From contig JAKFVN010000033.1 in assembly GCA_021732145.1 (NCBI GenBank), positions 1 to 42,512 of the forward strand: a stretch of 42,512 nucleotides of DNA. Direction: 5' to 3'. A program made the position numbers and the translations under genes. Below the pieces are notes generated by a model, which saw only the letters and a program-made list of their open reading frames with translations, ran no database searches and had not been told where the DNA came from. Shown piece after piece: positions 34,274 to 42,512 of the stretch. How positions within the stretch are numbered: position 1 is the stretch's first letter; every line of letters begins with the position of its first letter. This DNA is from Alphaproteobacteria bacterium. GTDB lineage: Bacteria > Pseudomonadota > Alphaproteobacteria > UBA9219 > RGZA01.

Positions 34274-34810
34274 ATGACTTTGAAACTACGCATCGTGCCT
34301 GATCCTGTTTTGCGCAAGCTTGCAGACCCCGTGAAAACGGTCGACCGCGAGGTGAGCCGCTTCATGCACGAAATGCTGGAAACCATGTATGCCAGCGCCG
34401 GTGTTGGTTTGGCCGCGCCGCAGGTTGGCGAATTGAAGCGCGTGATTGTGGTCGATGTGGAAGAAGAGCAAAACGCCGCGAAGGCATTCATGATGGCTGA
34501 CCCTGTCATCACATGGTCTTCGGAAGAATTGTTCACCTACCGCGAAGGCTGCCTTTCCATTCCCGGCCAATATGCGGAAGTCACGCGCCCGAAGCGCATT
34601 AAAGTTGCCTATACCGATGTAAACAATCAGCGTATTGAAATGGAAGCCGAAGATTTGCTGTCCACCTGCATCCAGCATGAAGTTGACCATTTGAACGGCG
34701 TACTATTCGTTGACCATGTGTCAAAGCTGAAGCGCGATATGATGCTGAAGCGCGTTGAAAAGGCGCAGCGTTTGGCAGCCGAAGAACAGCAGGATGGCAA
34801 AGCGCTTTAG
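34274..34810 (+). CDS. def: Peptide deformylase Def
   Basis: Metalloenzyme that removes formyl groups from nascent proteins. The 178-aa protein has all three family motifs: GVGLAAPQVG (43-52), EGCLSIPG (91-98, metal ligand Cys93) and QHEVDH (134-139, ligands His135 and His139, catalytic Glu136). It precedes fmt by 18 bp, the usual pairing, since Fmt adds the formyl group Def removes. Its composition returns to that of the flanking genes, unlike rmuC. Confidence 0.96.
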   Translation: MTLKLRIVPDPVLRKLADPVKTVDREVSRFMHEMLETMYASAGVGLAAPQVGELKRVIVVDVEEEQNAAKAFMMADPVITWSSEELFTYREGCLSIPGQYAEVTRPKRIKVAYTDVNNQRIEMEAEDLLSTCIQHEVDHLNGVLFVDHVSKLKRDMMLKRVEKAQRLAAEEQQDGKAL

Positions 34811-34828
34811 TTTTGCTAATCTTTTGTT

Positions 34829-35764
34829 ATGACCACACCATCCAAATCCTTACGCATTATCTTTATGGGCACGCCGGAATTTTCCGTTGGCGCACTGAAT
34901 GCGCTGCGCGCAGCTGGGCATGATATTGTTTGCGTGTATAGCCAGCCGCCGCGTCCTGCGAACCGTGGCCAGGCCTTGCAAGAATCCGCCGTGCATAAGG
35001 CTGCGCAAGCGCATGGGATTGAAGTGCGCACGCCGTTAAGCCTGAAAGCACCGGAAGAGCAAAAAGCCTTTGCCGATTTAAACGCGGATGTTGCGGTTGT
35101 TGTCGCTTATGGCCTACTGTTACCAAAACCAGTTCTTGATGCGCCGCGTCTGGGCTGCATCAACATTCATGCATCACTGCTGCCGCGCTGGCGCGGCGCT
35201 GCGCCCATTCAGCGCGCGATATTGGCGGGCGATGCCGATAGCGGCATTACCATCATGCAGATGGATGTCGGGCTTGATACCGGCGCGATGTGGCTGAAAC
35301 GTAGTATACCCATCACGACGCAAACCAATGCAGGGGCATTGCATGATGAATTAAGCAAGCTTGGCGCAGAAATGATTGTGGAAGCCTTGCCGCAAATCGC
35401 CAATAAAACCATTCCGCCAACCGTGCAACCGGAGGCAGGCGTGACGTATGCCGCCAAGCTGACCAAGAATGAAGGCCGTATCAATTGGCGGGAAAACGCC
35501 GCAGAAATCGAACGCAAATTGCGCGGCCTGTCGCCTTGGCCTGGCGTTTATTTTGAAAGCAAGGGCGAGCGGATTAAAGTGTTAGAGGCCAGCGTAGCGT
35601 TTGGCATTCACGGCGTAGCCGGCGCATTGCTCAAAGATGATTTCACCGTTGCCTGCGGTGAAGATGCGATCACGCTGACCAAGGTGCAGCGCCAGGGCCG
35701 CGCGGTAACCGACGGCGCATCCTTCCTTCGCGGGTTTTCTGTTAAAGTAGGCGAGACCTTGTAA
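34829..35764 (+). CDS. fmt: Methionyl-tRNA formyltransferase Fmt
   Basis: Formylates initiator Met-tRNA with 10-formyl-tetrahydrofolate; 311 aa, normal length. The N-terminal domain has [12 protein letters not shown] and the catalytic-site stretch [18 protein letters not shown] with Asn and His residues of the family; a C-terminal tRNA-binding OB-type domain follows from about residue 205 ([20 protein letters not shown]). Its TAA overlaps the truA ATG by one base (TAATG). Confidence 0.96.
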   Translation: MTTPSKSLRIIFMGTPEFSVGALNALRAAGHDIVCVYSQPPRPANRGQALQESAVHKAAQAHGIEVRTPLSLKAPEEQKAFADLNADVAVVVAYGLLLPKPVLDAPRLGCINIHASLLPRWRGAAPIQRAILAGDADSGITIMQMDVGLDTGAMWLKRSIPITTQTNAGALHDELSKLGAEMIVEALPQIANKTIPPTVQPEAGVTYAAKLTKNEGRINWRENAAEIERKLRGLSPWPGVYFESKGERIKVLEASVAFGIHGVAGALLKDDFTVACGEDAITLTKVQRQGRAVTDGASFLRGFSVKVGETL

Positions 35765-36504
35765 TGCAGCGCTGGAAACTCACCGTTGAATATGATGGCG
35801 CGGGCTTTTCCGGCTGGCAGCTGCAAAAAGATGCGCGCTCCGTCCAAGGCACGATTGAAGAAGCGATTAAAAAATTCTGTGATGAAGATGTGCGCATTCA
35901 TGTGGCTGGCCGTACCGATGCGGGCGTGCATGCGCTGGCGCAGGTCTGCCATGCGGATATTGATAGGCCAACGGATAGCGACACCGTGCGCGATGCCGTT
36001 AATTACTATATGCGCCATCACCCCGTTATTGTGTTGAAAGCAGAGCCCGTTACTACTGATTTTCATGCACGGTTTTCAGCCACATCACGCAATTATATGT
36101 TCCGCGTGATTAACCGCCCGCGTCCGCTTACCATTGACCGCGGCTATGCCGTGCATTTTTATAAACCACTGAACCTTCAACCCATGCAGGAAGCAGCAGC
36201 GTTATTATTGGGTCATCATGACTTCACATCATTTCGCGCGGATGGTTGCCAATCCCCATCGCCGATGAAAACAATGCTGGATACGCGCGTTGAACAAAAC
36301 GGCGAAGAATTCCGTTTTCACTTCGGGGCAAAATCTTTCCTCTATCACCAAGTGCGCAACATGGTGGGCACATTGTTCTTTGTTGGAACAGGGCAGTGGA
36401 GCGTTACGGAATTCAAACGCGCGTTTGAAGCCAAGGAACGCGCCAAGGCCGGGCCAACCGCGCCACCGCACGGGCTCTATTTCACTGGCGTAACTTACGA
36501 ATGA
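35764..36504 (+). CDS. truA: tRNA pseudouridine(38-40) synthase TruA
   Basis: Isomerises uridines in the tRNA anticodon arm; 246 aa dimeric cytosolic enzyme. The catalytic Asp52 is in AGRTDAGVHALAQ; YDGAGFSGWQLQ at the N-terminus and FHFGAKSFLYHQVRNMVGTL near the C-terminus are family signatures. It is coupled to fmt by the TAATG overlap and is followed by a 101-bp gap before the secretin gene. Confidence 0.96.
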   Translation: MQRWKLTVEYDGAGFSGWQLQKDARSVQGTIEEAIKKFCDEDVRIHVAGRTDAGVHALAQVCHADIDRPTDSDTVRDAVNYYMRHHPVIVLKAEPVTTDFHARFSATSRNYMFRVINRPRPLTIDRGYAVHFYKPLNLQPMQEAAALLLGHHDFTSFRADGCQSPSPMKTMLDTRVEQNGEEFRFHFGAKSFLYHQVRNMVGTLFFVGTGQWSVTEFKRAFEAKERAKAGPTAPPHGLYFTGVTYE

Positions 36505-36605
36505 AACCCTGGCGGAAAGCCCCAGCGGAAACGCGTGCCATAATTCCCCTTCACGTTTCAGAGAGGCCCGGCTAAAAGGAGTGCCTTATTTCTTAAGGAC
36601 CTTGA

Positions 36606-38573
36606 ATGCGCTTTTGGGTTTTGCTTGCGTTGGTGCTGTTGCCAGTTACTGCGTGTCAGGAAATGCAACTGGATAAGGTTGATCCGGTGATGGATTTGAA
36701 TCGCGACGATTACCGCGATTTGCGCAAGGAACGCGACAATCCCGAACCTCCTATTCCATACGTTCCATTTAAATCAACGCGCCAGGCAAAAAATAAAATT
36801 GCTAACGATAAAATCATTTCCATCTCCATTACTGAAAAAGTTCCGGTCAAGGATGTGTTGCAGGAATTGGCAAGCAAGGCGGAAGTGAATTTAGAGTTAG
36901 ATCCGCGCATTGCGGGCGGGGTAATTTTTACGGCTATCCGCCAGCCTTTTTCGCGCGTGCTTGACCGCCTGTGCATCATGGCCGGCCTGCGCTATGCGGT
37001 GGAAGATGGCTTCCTGCGCATCGAACTGGATGAGCCGTATATCAAAAGCTATCCCATTGACTATTTAACGCTGATCCGCAAATCCAGCAGCGAAATCGGC
37101 ATTGCAACCAATGTGTTTTCAAGCATTCAGGGCACGGGCCGCAATACCAGCAATGTGAATAACGGCAGCATTACCAGTGGCAATAATTCAACAACCAAGG
37201 TTGAGACGCAGGCCCTTGCCGATTTCTGGGGCGAGATTGAAACCAATATTGAAGCCATTCTTGCCAATACCAAAAACACGCGCACCATGCGCGTCGATAG
37301 CGACACGGCCAAGGAATTAAAACAGGAAGGCATTTCTCCAGCCAAATCCTTCGCCATTAACAGGCAGGCGGGATTGGTCAGCGTGTTCGGCAATCAACGC
37401 CAGCAAGCATCCGTTGAAGCTTACCTTAATAAAATAAAGCATAACGTCAATTCGCAGGTCTTGATTGAAGCGCGCATCATGGAAGTGGAGCTTAATGAGG
37501 ATTATAAGAGCGGCATTAACTGGCGGACATTGCTTAACAGCACGGCGAATGTTGCGGCGCGCTTTGGCCCCGTTGCGGCAGGCGCGCCGTTTGCCACGTC
37601 CGGCACTGCGACCGACGGCGTTGTGACCCTGTCGTTGAAGGATAGTGACTTTGGCGGCATCCTGAATTTCGTGCGCAGCTTTGGCGCATCGCGCACCTTA
37701 TCCAGCCCGCGCTTAACCGTGCTGAATAACCAGCCCGCGGTTTTAAAGGTTGCGCGCAATGAAGTTTATTTTACATCCACGATTGAAACCACGCCGATTG
37801 TCAGCCTGGCTGGCGGTGTTCCCGTTGGCGTTACGCGCACCGTGAACAGCACGCCAAACACCGTACCGGTTGGTTTTTTAATGACCGTGCAGCCATCCAT
37901 CAATGAAGACAGGGATGAAGTGACGCTGAATTTGCGCCCAACTGTTTCCTTCATTGTTGACCGCGTGGAAGACCCGGGCGTGAAGATTGCCGCCGCCGAT
38001 GCCAATGTGCCGGAAGTGTCATCTTCCGTTCCTGTTGTTGCCGTGCGCGAAATGGACAGCGTGCTCACGCTTAAATCAGGCACAGTTGCCGTCATGGGTG
38101 GCCTCATGCAGGATTCATCCGGCAACTTGGAAAAGGGCGTGCCATTTGTCGATGATGTGCCGATTGTCGGCAACCTTGGCAAATCGCGCAGCAATAATTC
38201 GCAACTGACGGAACTGGTGATTTTATTACGTGCAACCGTTGTGAACGATGGGCCAAAACCGGATGAAGCGGATGCAGAACTTTATTACAAGTTTAACCAC
38301 GACCGCCGCCCGCTGCCTGTCCCGCGCAAGAAAGTGGTCAAAGATACAGATGAAGAAATGGATGGCACGTTTGTGGAGGATGGAAGCGTTCCATTACCGG
38401 AAGCGACTTCCATTCAATCCGTCAATGTTACAAATGATGTTGCGAACGAAGACGAAACGAATACGCAAGAAGTGCCAGTTAAAAAGGCAGCGAAACCTGC
38501 CGCCAAGCAGAAGAAGCATGCGGCAAAACCCAAAGCTAAAAAGCAAAAAAAGAAAAAACGTCACAAGCATTAA
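36606..38573 (+). CDS. Secretin lipoprotein (PilQ/MshL/GspD family) with basic tail
   Basis: Outer-membrane channel subunit of a type IV pilus or type II secretion machine, 655 aa. The signal peptide ends in the lipobox VTAC with Cys17, so the protein is probably lipid-anchored. An N-terminal secretin/TonB short domain (about 70-130), a long Asn/Ser/Thr-rich stretch (about 180-210), and the secretin core (about 290-565) with FVRSFGASRTLSSPRLTVLN, VGFLMTVQPSI and GTVAVMGGLMQDSS follow. The last about 50 residues are extremely Lys/Ala/Pro-rich, ending KKKKRHKH, not typical of secretins. The arrangement with prepilins, ATPase and PilC-like gene next door resembles MSHA clusters. Confidence 0.9.
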   Translation: MRFWVLLALVLLPVTACQEMQLDKVDPVMDLNRDDYRDLRKERDNPEPPIPYVPFKSTRQAKNKIANDKIISISITEKVPVKDVLQELASKAEVNLELDPRIAGGVIFTAIRQPFSRVLDRLCIMAGLRYAVEDGFLRIELDEPYIKSYPIDYLTLIRKSSSEIGIATNVFSSIQGTGRNTSNVNNGSITSGNNSTTKVETQALADFWGEIETNIEAILANTKNTRTMRVDSDTAKELKQEGISPAKSFAINRQAGLVSVFGNQRQQASVEAYLNKIKHNVNSQVLIEARIMEVELNEDYKSGINWRTLLNSTANVAARFGPVAAGAPFATSGTATDGVVTLSLKDSDFGGILNFVRSFGASRTLSSPRLTVLNNQPAVLKVARNEVYFTSTIETTPIVSLAGGVPVGVTRTVNSTPNTVPVGFLMTVQPSINEDRDEVTLNLRPTVSFIVDRVEDPGVKIAAADANVPEVSSSVPVVAVREMDSVLTLKSGTVAVMGGLMQDSSGNLEKGVPFVDDVPIVGNLGKSRSNNSQLTELVILLRATVVNDGPKPDEADAELYYKFNHDRRPLPVPRKKVVKDTDEEMDGTFVEDGSVPLPEATSIQSVNVTNDVANEDETNTQEVPVKKAAKPAAKQKKHAAKPKAKKQKKKKRHKH

Positions 38574-38668
38574 AAGCAGTTCCAGCCAAATCCCGCATGC
38601 GCTAAAAACACATACAGGGTTATTCATCCGGGATTATTCAGGTTCACTTTAACGTCATGAGGTTACCC

Positions 38669-39331
38669 ATGTATGCGCGACTAACGAAAAATACCTATTC
38701 CGGTTTTACGCTTGTTGAAGTTTCAATCGTGCTGGTTGTCATCGGCCTGCTGATTGGCAGCATTCTGGTTGCAGTAAATATTCTACAAAATGCGCGCATT
38801 ACCAGCACCATCAGCTCGCTGCAAAGCATTCAATCTGCGGTTTCTACTTATAATCAGAACTATGGCGTATTGCCGGGAGATGATGCAAAAGCTGACACAC
38901 GGCTTGGGGTTAACTTTAGAGGTGGTGGCAATGGAACGATTGGCACCGCTGCCAGTTATAGAACAACAGTAACGGCAACAAGTGGTGAAGGTTCTACAGA
39001 AAGCCTACTGGTATGGTCACATCTGCGCGGTGCTGGTCTTATCAAAGGCGATAAAAACGATACTGCATTTCCTGGTAATTCATTTGGCGGTGTTTTTGGC
39101 ATTCAAAATGGCGCGTTTAGCGGCGCGGGCATCTTTACCAGCGGTAACAACGTTGTGTGCATCGATAACATTCCAGGGGCAGCAGCTGCGATTATTGATG
39201 CGCGCCAAGATGATGGAAACCCATCCACGGGCAGTATAAGAGCCGTTGCAGGCACGGATGTAAGTGCTGCTTCAACCGCCACAAGCTATGTAGAAACAAA
39301 CGTCTACATACTATGCACCCGCGCGCTCTAA
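38669..39331 (+). CDS. Type IV prepilin-like protein
   Basis: Pilin or pseudopilin of 220 aa from ATG 38669, preferred because GAGG lies 6 bases upstream; ATG 38657 is an alternative. The leader MYARLTKNTYSG ends in the prepilin-peptidase site G12|F13, followed by TLVEV with Glu5 of the mature protein and a hydrophobic helix. The mature protein has Gly/Ser/Thr-rich loops and two Cys that may form a disulfide. It overlaps the next prepilin by 19 bp. Major or minor pilin cannot be told apart here. Confidence 0.88.
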   Translation: MYARLTKNTYSGFTLVEVSIVLVVIGLLIGSILVAVNILQNARITSTISSLQSIQSAVSTYNQNYGVLPGDDAKADTRLGVNFRGGGNGTIGTAASYRTTVTATSGEGSTESLLVWSHLRGAGLIKGDKNDTAFPGNSFGGVFGIQNGAFSGAGIFTSGNNVVCIDNIPGAAAAIIDARQDDGNPSTGSIRAVAGTDVSAASTATSYVETNVYILCTRAL

Positions 39332-40086
39332 TCCTAAATCAGCAGGGTTTTTCACTTGCTGAAACAGCGATTGCCATTGCGATATTGGCAATCGTGATTG
39401 GATTATTAGTGCCAACGCTTTTATCCGTGCGTGTTGCAGAGCAGGCGCGCGCAACCGCACAAAATTTGCAAACCGTCATGCGTTCGATTGCGGCATTTGT
39501 ACAATCATCCGGTTACGTGCCATGCCCAATCCATCCAGATAATCCGTCAGGAGATAGTGCTCCACGTGGTAGTTGCGACATTGCGGTGGGTATGGTGCCG
39601 TTTCAATCGCTGGGCTTACCGCAAGCCTTTGCCAAAGATGCGTATGGGCGCTGGCTCACCTATGCCGTTGATGTCCGGCTTGCCAAGTATGTCCCAACGC
39701 CCCCTGATACAGCGCTGCCAGTGTCTGGTACACATGGCTTATGTGGCATGACCTATTCAGCGACAAGTGCATTGAATGTGCGCATTGAAAATACCGCCAC
39801 ATTTCAAAACAATATCGCCGTTATGCTATTAAGTCATGGCGCAAATGGTCGTGGCGCATATAAATACGTGCCTGAATTTGATGCCGACCGCATGAATTTG
39901 CCAACCCCTGCATGTTCTGCAAGCGCAGGCGGGGAGCGTTGTAATGCAAGCGATAACTTAGGTTTTGTCGCGGGTCTGCCAACGCAAGGGAGCGACCCAT
40001 TTGATGATGTGTATTTGTATTTAGACCGCAATGCGCTGGTAACGTATCTTGGCAATCAACCTTGCGCGACGGAGTGGAGGCAATGA
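39313..40086 (+). CDS. Type IV prepilin-like protein, second
   Basis: Prepilin of 257 aa: leader MHPRALILNQQG, cleavage at G12|F13, SLAETAIAI with Glu5 conserved, then the usual hydrophobic helix. The larger C-terminal domain contains seven Cys, some in CPIHPDNP and CGMTYSA, so disulfide-stabilised loops are likely. The gene overlaps the previous prepilin (19 bp) and its TGA overlaps the ATG of the ATPase gene. The size and loops suggest a minor pilin or tip adhesin. Confidence 0.87.
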   Translation: MHPRALILNQQGFSLAETAIAIAILAIVIGLLVPTLLSVRVAEQARATAQNLQTVMRSIAAFVQSSGYVPCPIHPDNPSGDSAPRGSCDIAVGMVPFQSLGLPQAFAKDAYGRWLTYAVDVRLAKYVPTPPDTALPVSGTHGLCGMTYSATSALNVRIENTATFQNNIAVMLLSHGANGRGAYKYVPEFDADRMNLPTPACSASAGGERCNASDNLGFVAGLPTQGSDPFDDVYLYLDRNALVTYLGNQPCATEWRQ

Positions 40087-41792
40087 ACGTCTTAACCTTC
40101 CCTGAAGCGGCCCCTAAACGCATATTACTTGGCGAATGGCTGTGCGCGCATGGCCTGCTGAATGAAGACCAGTTGCGCCTTGCGCTGCACGAGCAAAAAC
40201 AGCACCCGGATTTACTGGGGCGCGTGCTATTGAAACTGCGTTTCGTGCAGGAAAGCCAGCTATTGGAAGCGTTAAGCCAGCAAACCGGCTTCCCCGCCAT
40301 TCACTTGCATCAGCACCTGTCCGATGAGGATGCGTGCGGGTTTTGGGATAAGGAAACCGCGCTACGATTTAATGCGGTTGGTTTTGCACTGGACGATAAC
40401 GCGCTGTGTGTCGCAATAGCCGACCCGCTGGATATCCGTGCAACCGATAATTTAAGGCGCATGCTGCCGCATGGGGTGGCGTTGCGCCTTTTTATTGCGG
40501 CACAAGACGATATTATGCAATTCATCGCCCGCGTTTATGGGGGCAGCGAAAATTTCAAGCATCATTTAAGCGAGATGGAGCAGGGGATTATTGCGTCCGC
40601 GCCCGAAGCGCATGAACACCACCCCGTCATTGCGACGGTTGAGGCCTTATTGGCGGAAAGCGTGGCGGCGGGGGCATCCGATATTCATCTGGAGCCCGAA
40701 GAAAAATCCGTGCGCATTCGGCTGCGTATTGACGGGCTTTTGAAAACGCTAACACTGCTGCACCGCGCATCATGGCCGCGCCTTGCGCAACGCATAAAGG
40801 TGCTGGCAGGCATGGACATCGTGGATAGCCGCAATATACAGGATGGCCGTTTCCATCTGCGCCTTGCGGGTAAAAGCGTGGATTTCCGTGTTTCCATTCT
40901 GCCGACACAGCATGGCGAAAACATTGTTATCCGCATTTTGGATCAGGCACGTGCATTGCTGCCGCTTGAAGAACTGGGCTTCAGCGCGCCGCAAGAGCGA
41001 TTGCTGCGCCAGCTGTGCCTTCGCCCCAATGGCATGCTGGTGCTGACAGGGCCTGTGGGTTCGGGTAAAACCACCACGCTGTATGCATTGCTGCAATTGC
41101 TGGATAGAAATACGCGCAGCATCCGCACGCTGGAAGACCCGATTGAATATCAGCTGGATGGCATTCGCCAGACGCAGGTGCGCGAAAATTTTGGCCTTAG
41201 CTTTGCCGAAGGCGTGCGTGCGGTGCTGCGCCAAGACCCGAACGTGCTGCTGATTGGTGAAATCCGCGATGCAGATACCGCGCAAATGGCGCTACGCGCC
41301 GCGATGACCGGAAGCCAGGTATTCACCACGCTGCATACGCAAGACAGCTTTGGCGTGTTTGCGCGCCTGCGCGAATTCGGGCTCTCATCCGGGCTGATGT
41401 CGGGGAATATCACGGCGGCGGTGGCGCAGCGCTTGGTGCGCGTGCTATGCCCGCACTGCCGCCAGATGCGAGCGCCAGATGCGCATTTAAAGGGGGTGTT
41501 GGCATCGTCAGTCAAGCTGCCCGCCAAGGTTGGCCATGCAGTGGGGTGCCAAGCATGTGACCACACCGGCCATAAAGGCCGCATGGTCATTTCCGAAATA
41601 CTGCCAATGGATGGCGAGTTGGATGAATGGGTGAGCAACGGCGCATCGCGCAGCCAATTATTCAAATGCGCCCGTGCCAAAGGGTTTGTCAGCATGGCGC
41701 AAGATGGGTTGAGCAAGCTGGAAGCAGGGCTTGTCAGCCTTGAAAGCCTGATGGCGGAAGTTGATTTAATCCAGAATGCGGGAGGCGCATAG
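40083..41792 (+). CDS. PilB/GspE-type secretion ATPase
   Basis: Cytoplasmic hexameric motor that powers pilus or pseudopilus assembly; 569 aa from ATG 40083, which overlaps the preceding TGA in ATGA and has GGAGG-like sequence upstream. The N-terminal MshEN/GspE_N region (about 15-150) is followed by the ATPase core: Walker A GPVGSGKTTT, the Asp box EDPIEYQ, Walker B VLLIGEIRDADTA and the His box TLHTQD. A zinc-binding cysteine set appears as CPHC and CQAC near residues 465-495. It is next to the PilC/GspF gene on the same strand. Confidence 0.93.
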   Translation: MNVLTFPEAAPKRILLGEWLCAHGLLNEDQLRLALHEQKQHPDLLGRVLLKLRFVQESQLLEALSQQTGFPAIHLHQHLSDEDACGFWDKETALRFNAVGFALDDNALCVAIADPLDIRATDNLRRMLPHGVALRLFIAAQDDIMQFIARVYGGSENFKHHLSEMEQGIIASAPEAHEHHPVIATVEALLAESVAAGASDIHLEPEEKSVRIRLRIDGLLKTLTLLHRASWPRLAQRIKVLAGMDIVDSRNIQDGRFHLRLAGKSVDFRVSILPTQHGENIVIRILDQARALLPLEELGFSAPQERLLRQLCLRPNGMLVLTGPVGSGKTTTLYALLQLLDRNTRSIRTLEDPIEYQLDGIRQTQVRENFGLSFAEGVRAVLRQDPNVLLIGEIRDADTAQMALRAAMTGSQVFTTLHTQDSFGVFARLREFGLSSGLMSGNITAAVAQRLVRVLCPHCRQMRAPDAHLKGVLASSVKLPAKVGHAVGCQACDHTGHKGRMVISEILPMDGELDEWVSNGASRSQLFKCARAKGFVSMAQDGLSKLEAGLVSLESLMAEVDLIQNAGGA

Positions 41793-42512
41793 ATGCCGCA
41801 TTACGCATATCGCGCGGTTGATGACCAAGGCACGATGAACAAGGGTGAAACGCTTGCCGCGAATGAAAATGAGCTCTTCGCAAAGCTGCACCATCAGGGA
41901 CTGAACCTGATTGATTGCCAAAGCAGCGATAAGCCATCGCCGTTTTTATTCAGCAAAAAGGTGCAATTGGCGGAGCAGGTATTACTCTGCCGCCATCTGG
42001 TGATGCTGACCGGGGCTGGCGTTCCCGTACATGCTGCGCTGGAAGATGTATTGCCTGCGCTGCCATCGGCCTTGCGCCGCAATACTGCGATGATATTGCA
42101 GGACATCACGGGCGGTGCGAGCCTTTCTTCCGCTTTTGCATCATCGCGCATGAAATTCGATGCGCTTGTCCCGTTATTGCTCAGCGCAGGCGAGAAAACC
42201 GGAAAAATCACCCAAGCGCTGGCCTTTTTGTATGAAAGCCTGAGCTGGAAGCGGGAGTTTAATGAAAAGCTGCGCCGCGCGCTGTCATATCCTGCGCTGC
42301 AAATGCTGCTGGCGGGGGCGGCGGTTGTGGTGCTGATGATGTTTGCTGTGCCGCAAATCATTCAATTGCTCGATATGATTGGGGAGCGCTTGCCGCTGGC
42401 ATCTGAAATCATTTTATGGGGCATGCGTGCTTTTGGCGCAGCGATAGCACTGGTGATGATTTTGGGGATGGCGATGGCCGTTATGCTGCCGCTTATCAAG
42501 GCACTGCATAAG
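41793..42512 (+). CDS. PilC/GspF-type inner-membrane platform protein, 5' part
   Basis: First 240 codons of the inner-membrane platform that anchors the assembly ATPase; the gene runs off the right edge. The N-terminal soluble domain (YRAVDDQG, LLCRHLVMLTGAGVPVHAAL, SAGEKTGK) matches the GspF motif, and hydrophobic segments occur near 168-190 and 205-235. GGAGG lies 8 bases before ATG 41793. It starts directly after the ATPase stop codon. Confidence 0.9.
   Translation, partial: MPHYAYRAVDDQGTMNKGETLAANENELFAKLHHQGLNLIDCQSSDKPSPFLFSKKVQLAEQVLLCRHLVMLTGAGVPVHAALEDVLPALPSALRRNTAMILQDITGGASLSSAFASSRMKFDALVPLLLSAGEKTGKITQALAFLYESLSWKREFNEKLRRALSYPALQMLLAGAAVVVLMMFAVPQIIQLLDMIGERLPLASEIILWGMRAFGAAIALVMILGMAMAVMLPLIKALHK

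Overview
The window looks like a chromosomal stretch from an alphaproteobacterium. The grounds are family-level recognition by eye: a Mur-type Fur without its CxxC pairs, a complete early hopanoid pathway with hpn-type genes, the neighbour order rmuC-def-fmt-truA, many GANTC sites and class Ia nrdA/nrdB. There is no rRNA operon, CRISPR array, insertion sequence or obvious prophage. Genus cannot be fixed without searches.

Layout. 1-1.3 kb: 5' part of a class A penicillin-binding protein and tRNA-Thr(CGT), both minus. 1.3-1.7 kb: fur/mur, minus. 1.75-5.7 kb: overlapping operon hpnA-hpnC-hpnD-hpnE, which makes squalene, followed by a zinc alcohol dehydrogenase. 6.8-9.7 kb, minus: secreted alpha/beta hydrolase, MgtC-family membrane protein, FkbM-type methyltransferase. 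9.6-13.0 kb, minus: nrdA, an unknown small gene and nrdB. 13.04-13.98 kb: a long non-coding region with two perfect and one near-perfect DnaA boxes, a pair of NrdR-like boxes 32 bp apart and a dense cluster of GANTC sites. 13.98-14.55 kb: an unrecognised 63-residue gene and three strong intrinsic terminators. 14.55-22.98 kb: prmC, ispH, hpnH, (minus) a CNNM/CorC-like protein and hpnG, then the squalene-hopene cyclase gene shc, broken by one in-frame TAA, coupled to a KamA-like radical-SAM gene. 23.1-25.0 kb: a protein with exactly 30 SPTQ repeats and a uracil-DNA-glycosylase-family protein. 25.2-27.9 kb: dxs and an HpnM/MlaC-like protein. 28.3-32.7 kb: a GH17-GT2 glucan synthase and a TPR-GT41 O-GlcNAc-transferase-like protein. 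32.7-36.5 kb: rmuC (strikingly AT-rich), def, fmt, truA. 36.6 kb to the end: secretin lipoprotein, two prepilins, a PilB/GspE ATPase and a partial PilC/GspF, i.e. a type IV pilus or type II secretion-like machine.

How the genes work together. Dxs and IspH supply isoprenoid precursor, HpnC/D/E make squalene, Shc should cyclise it to hopene, HpnH adds adenosine and HpnG removes adenine. HpnM resembles a periplasmic lipid carrier. The window therefore carries most of a hopanoid supply line, but the central cyclase has a premature stop, which is its most surprising feature. The second region of interest is the regulatory stretch around 13.0-14.5 kb, where replication-linked signals (DnaA, NrdR, GANTC) sit between nrdA and an unknown small gene.
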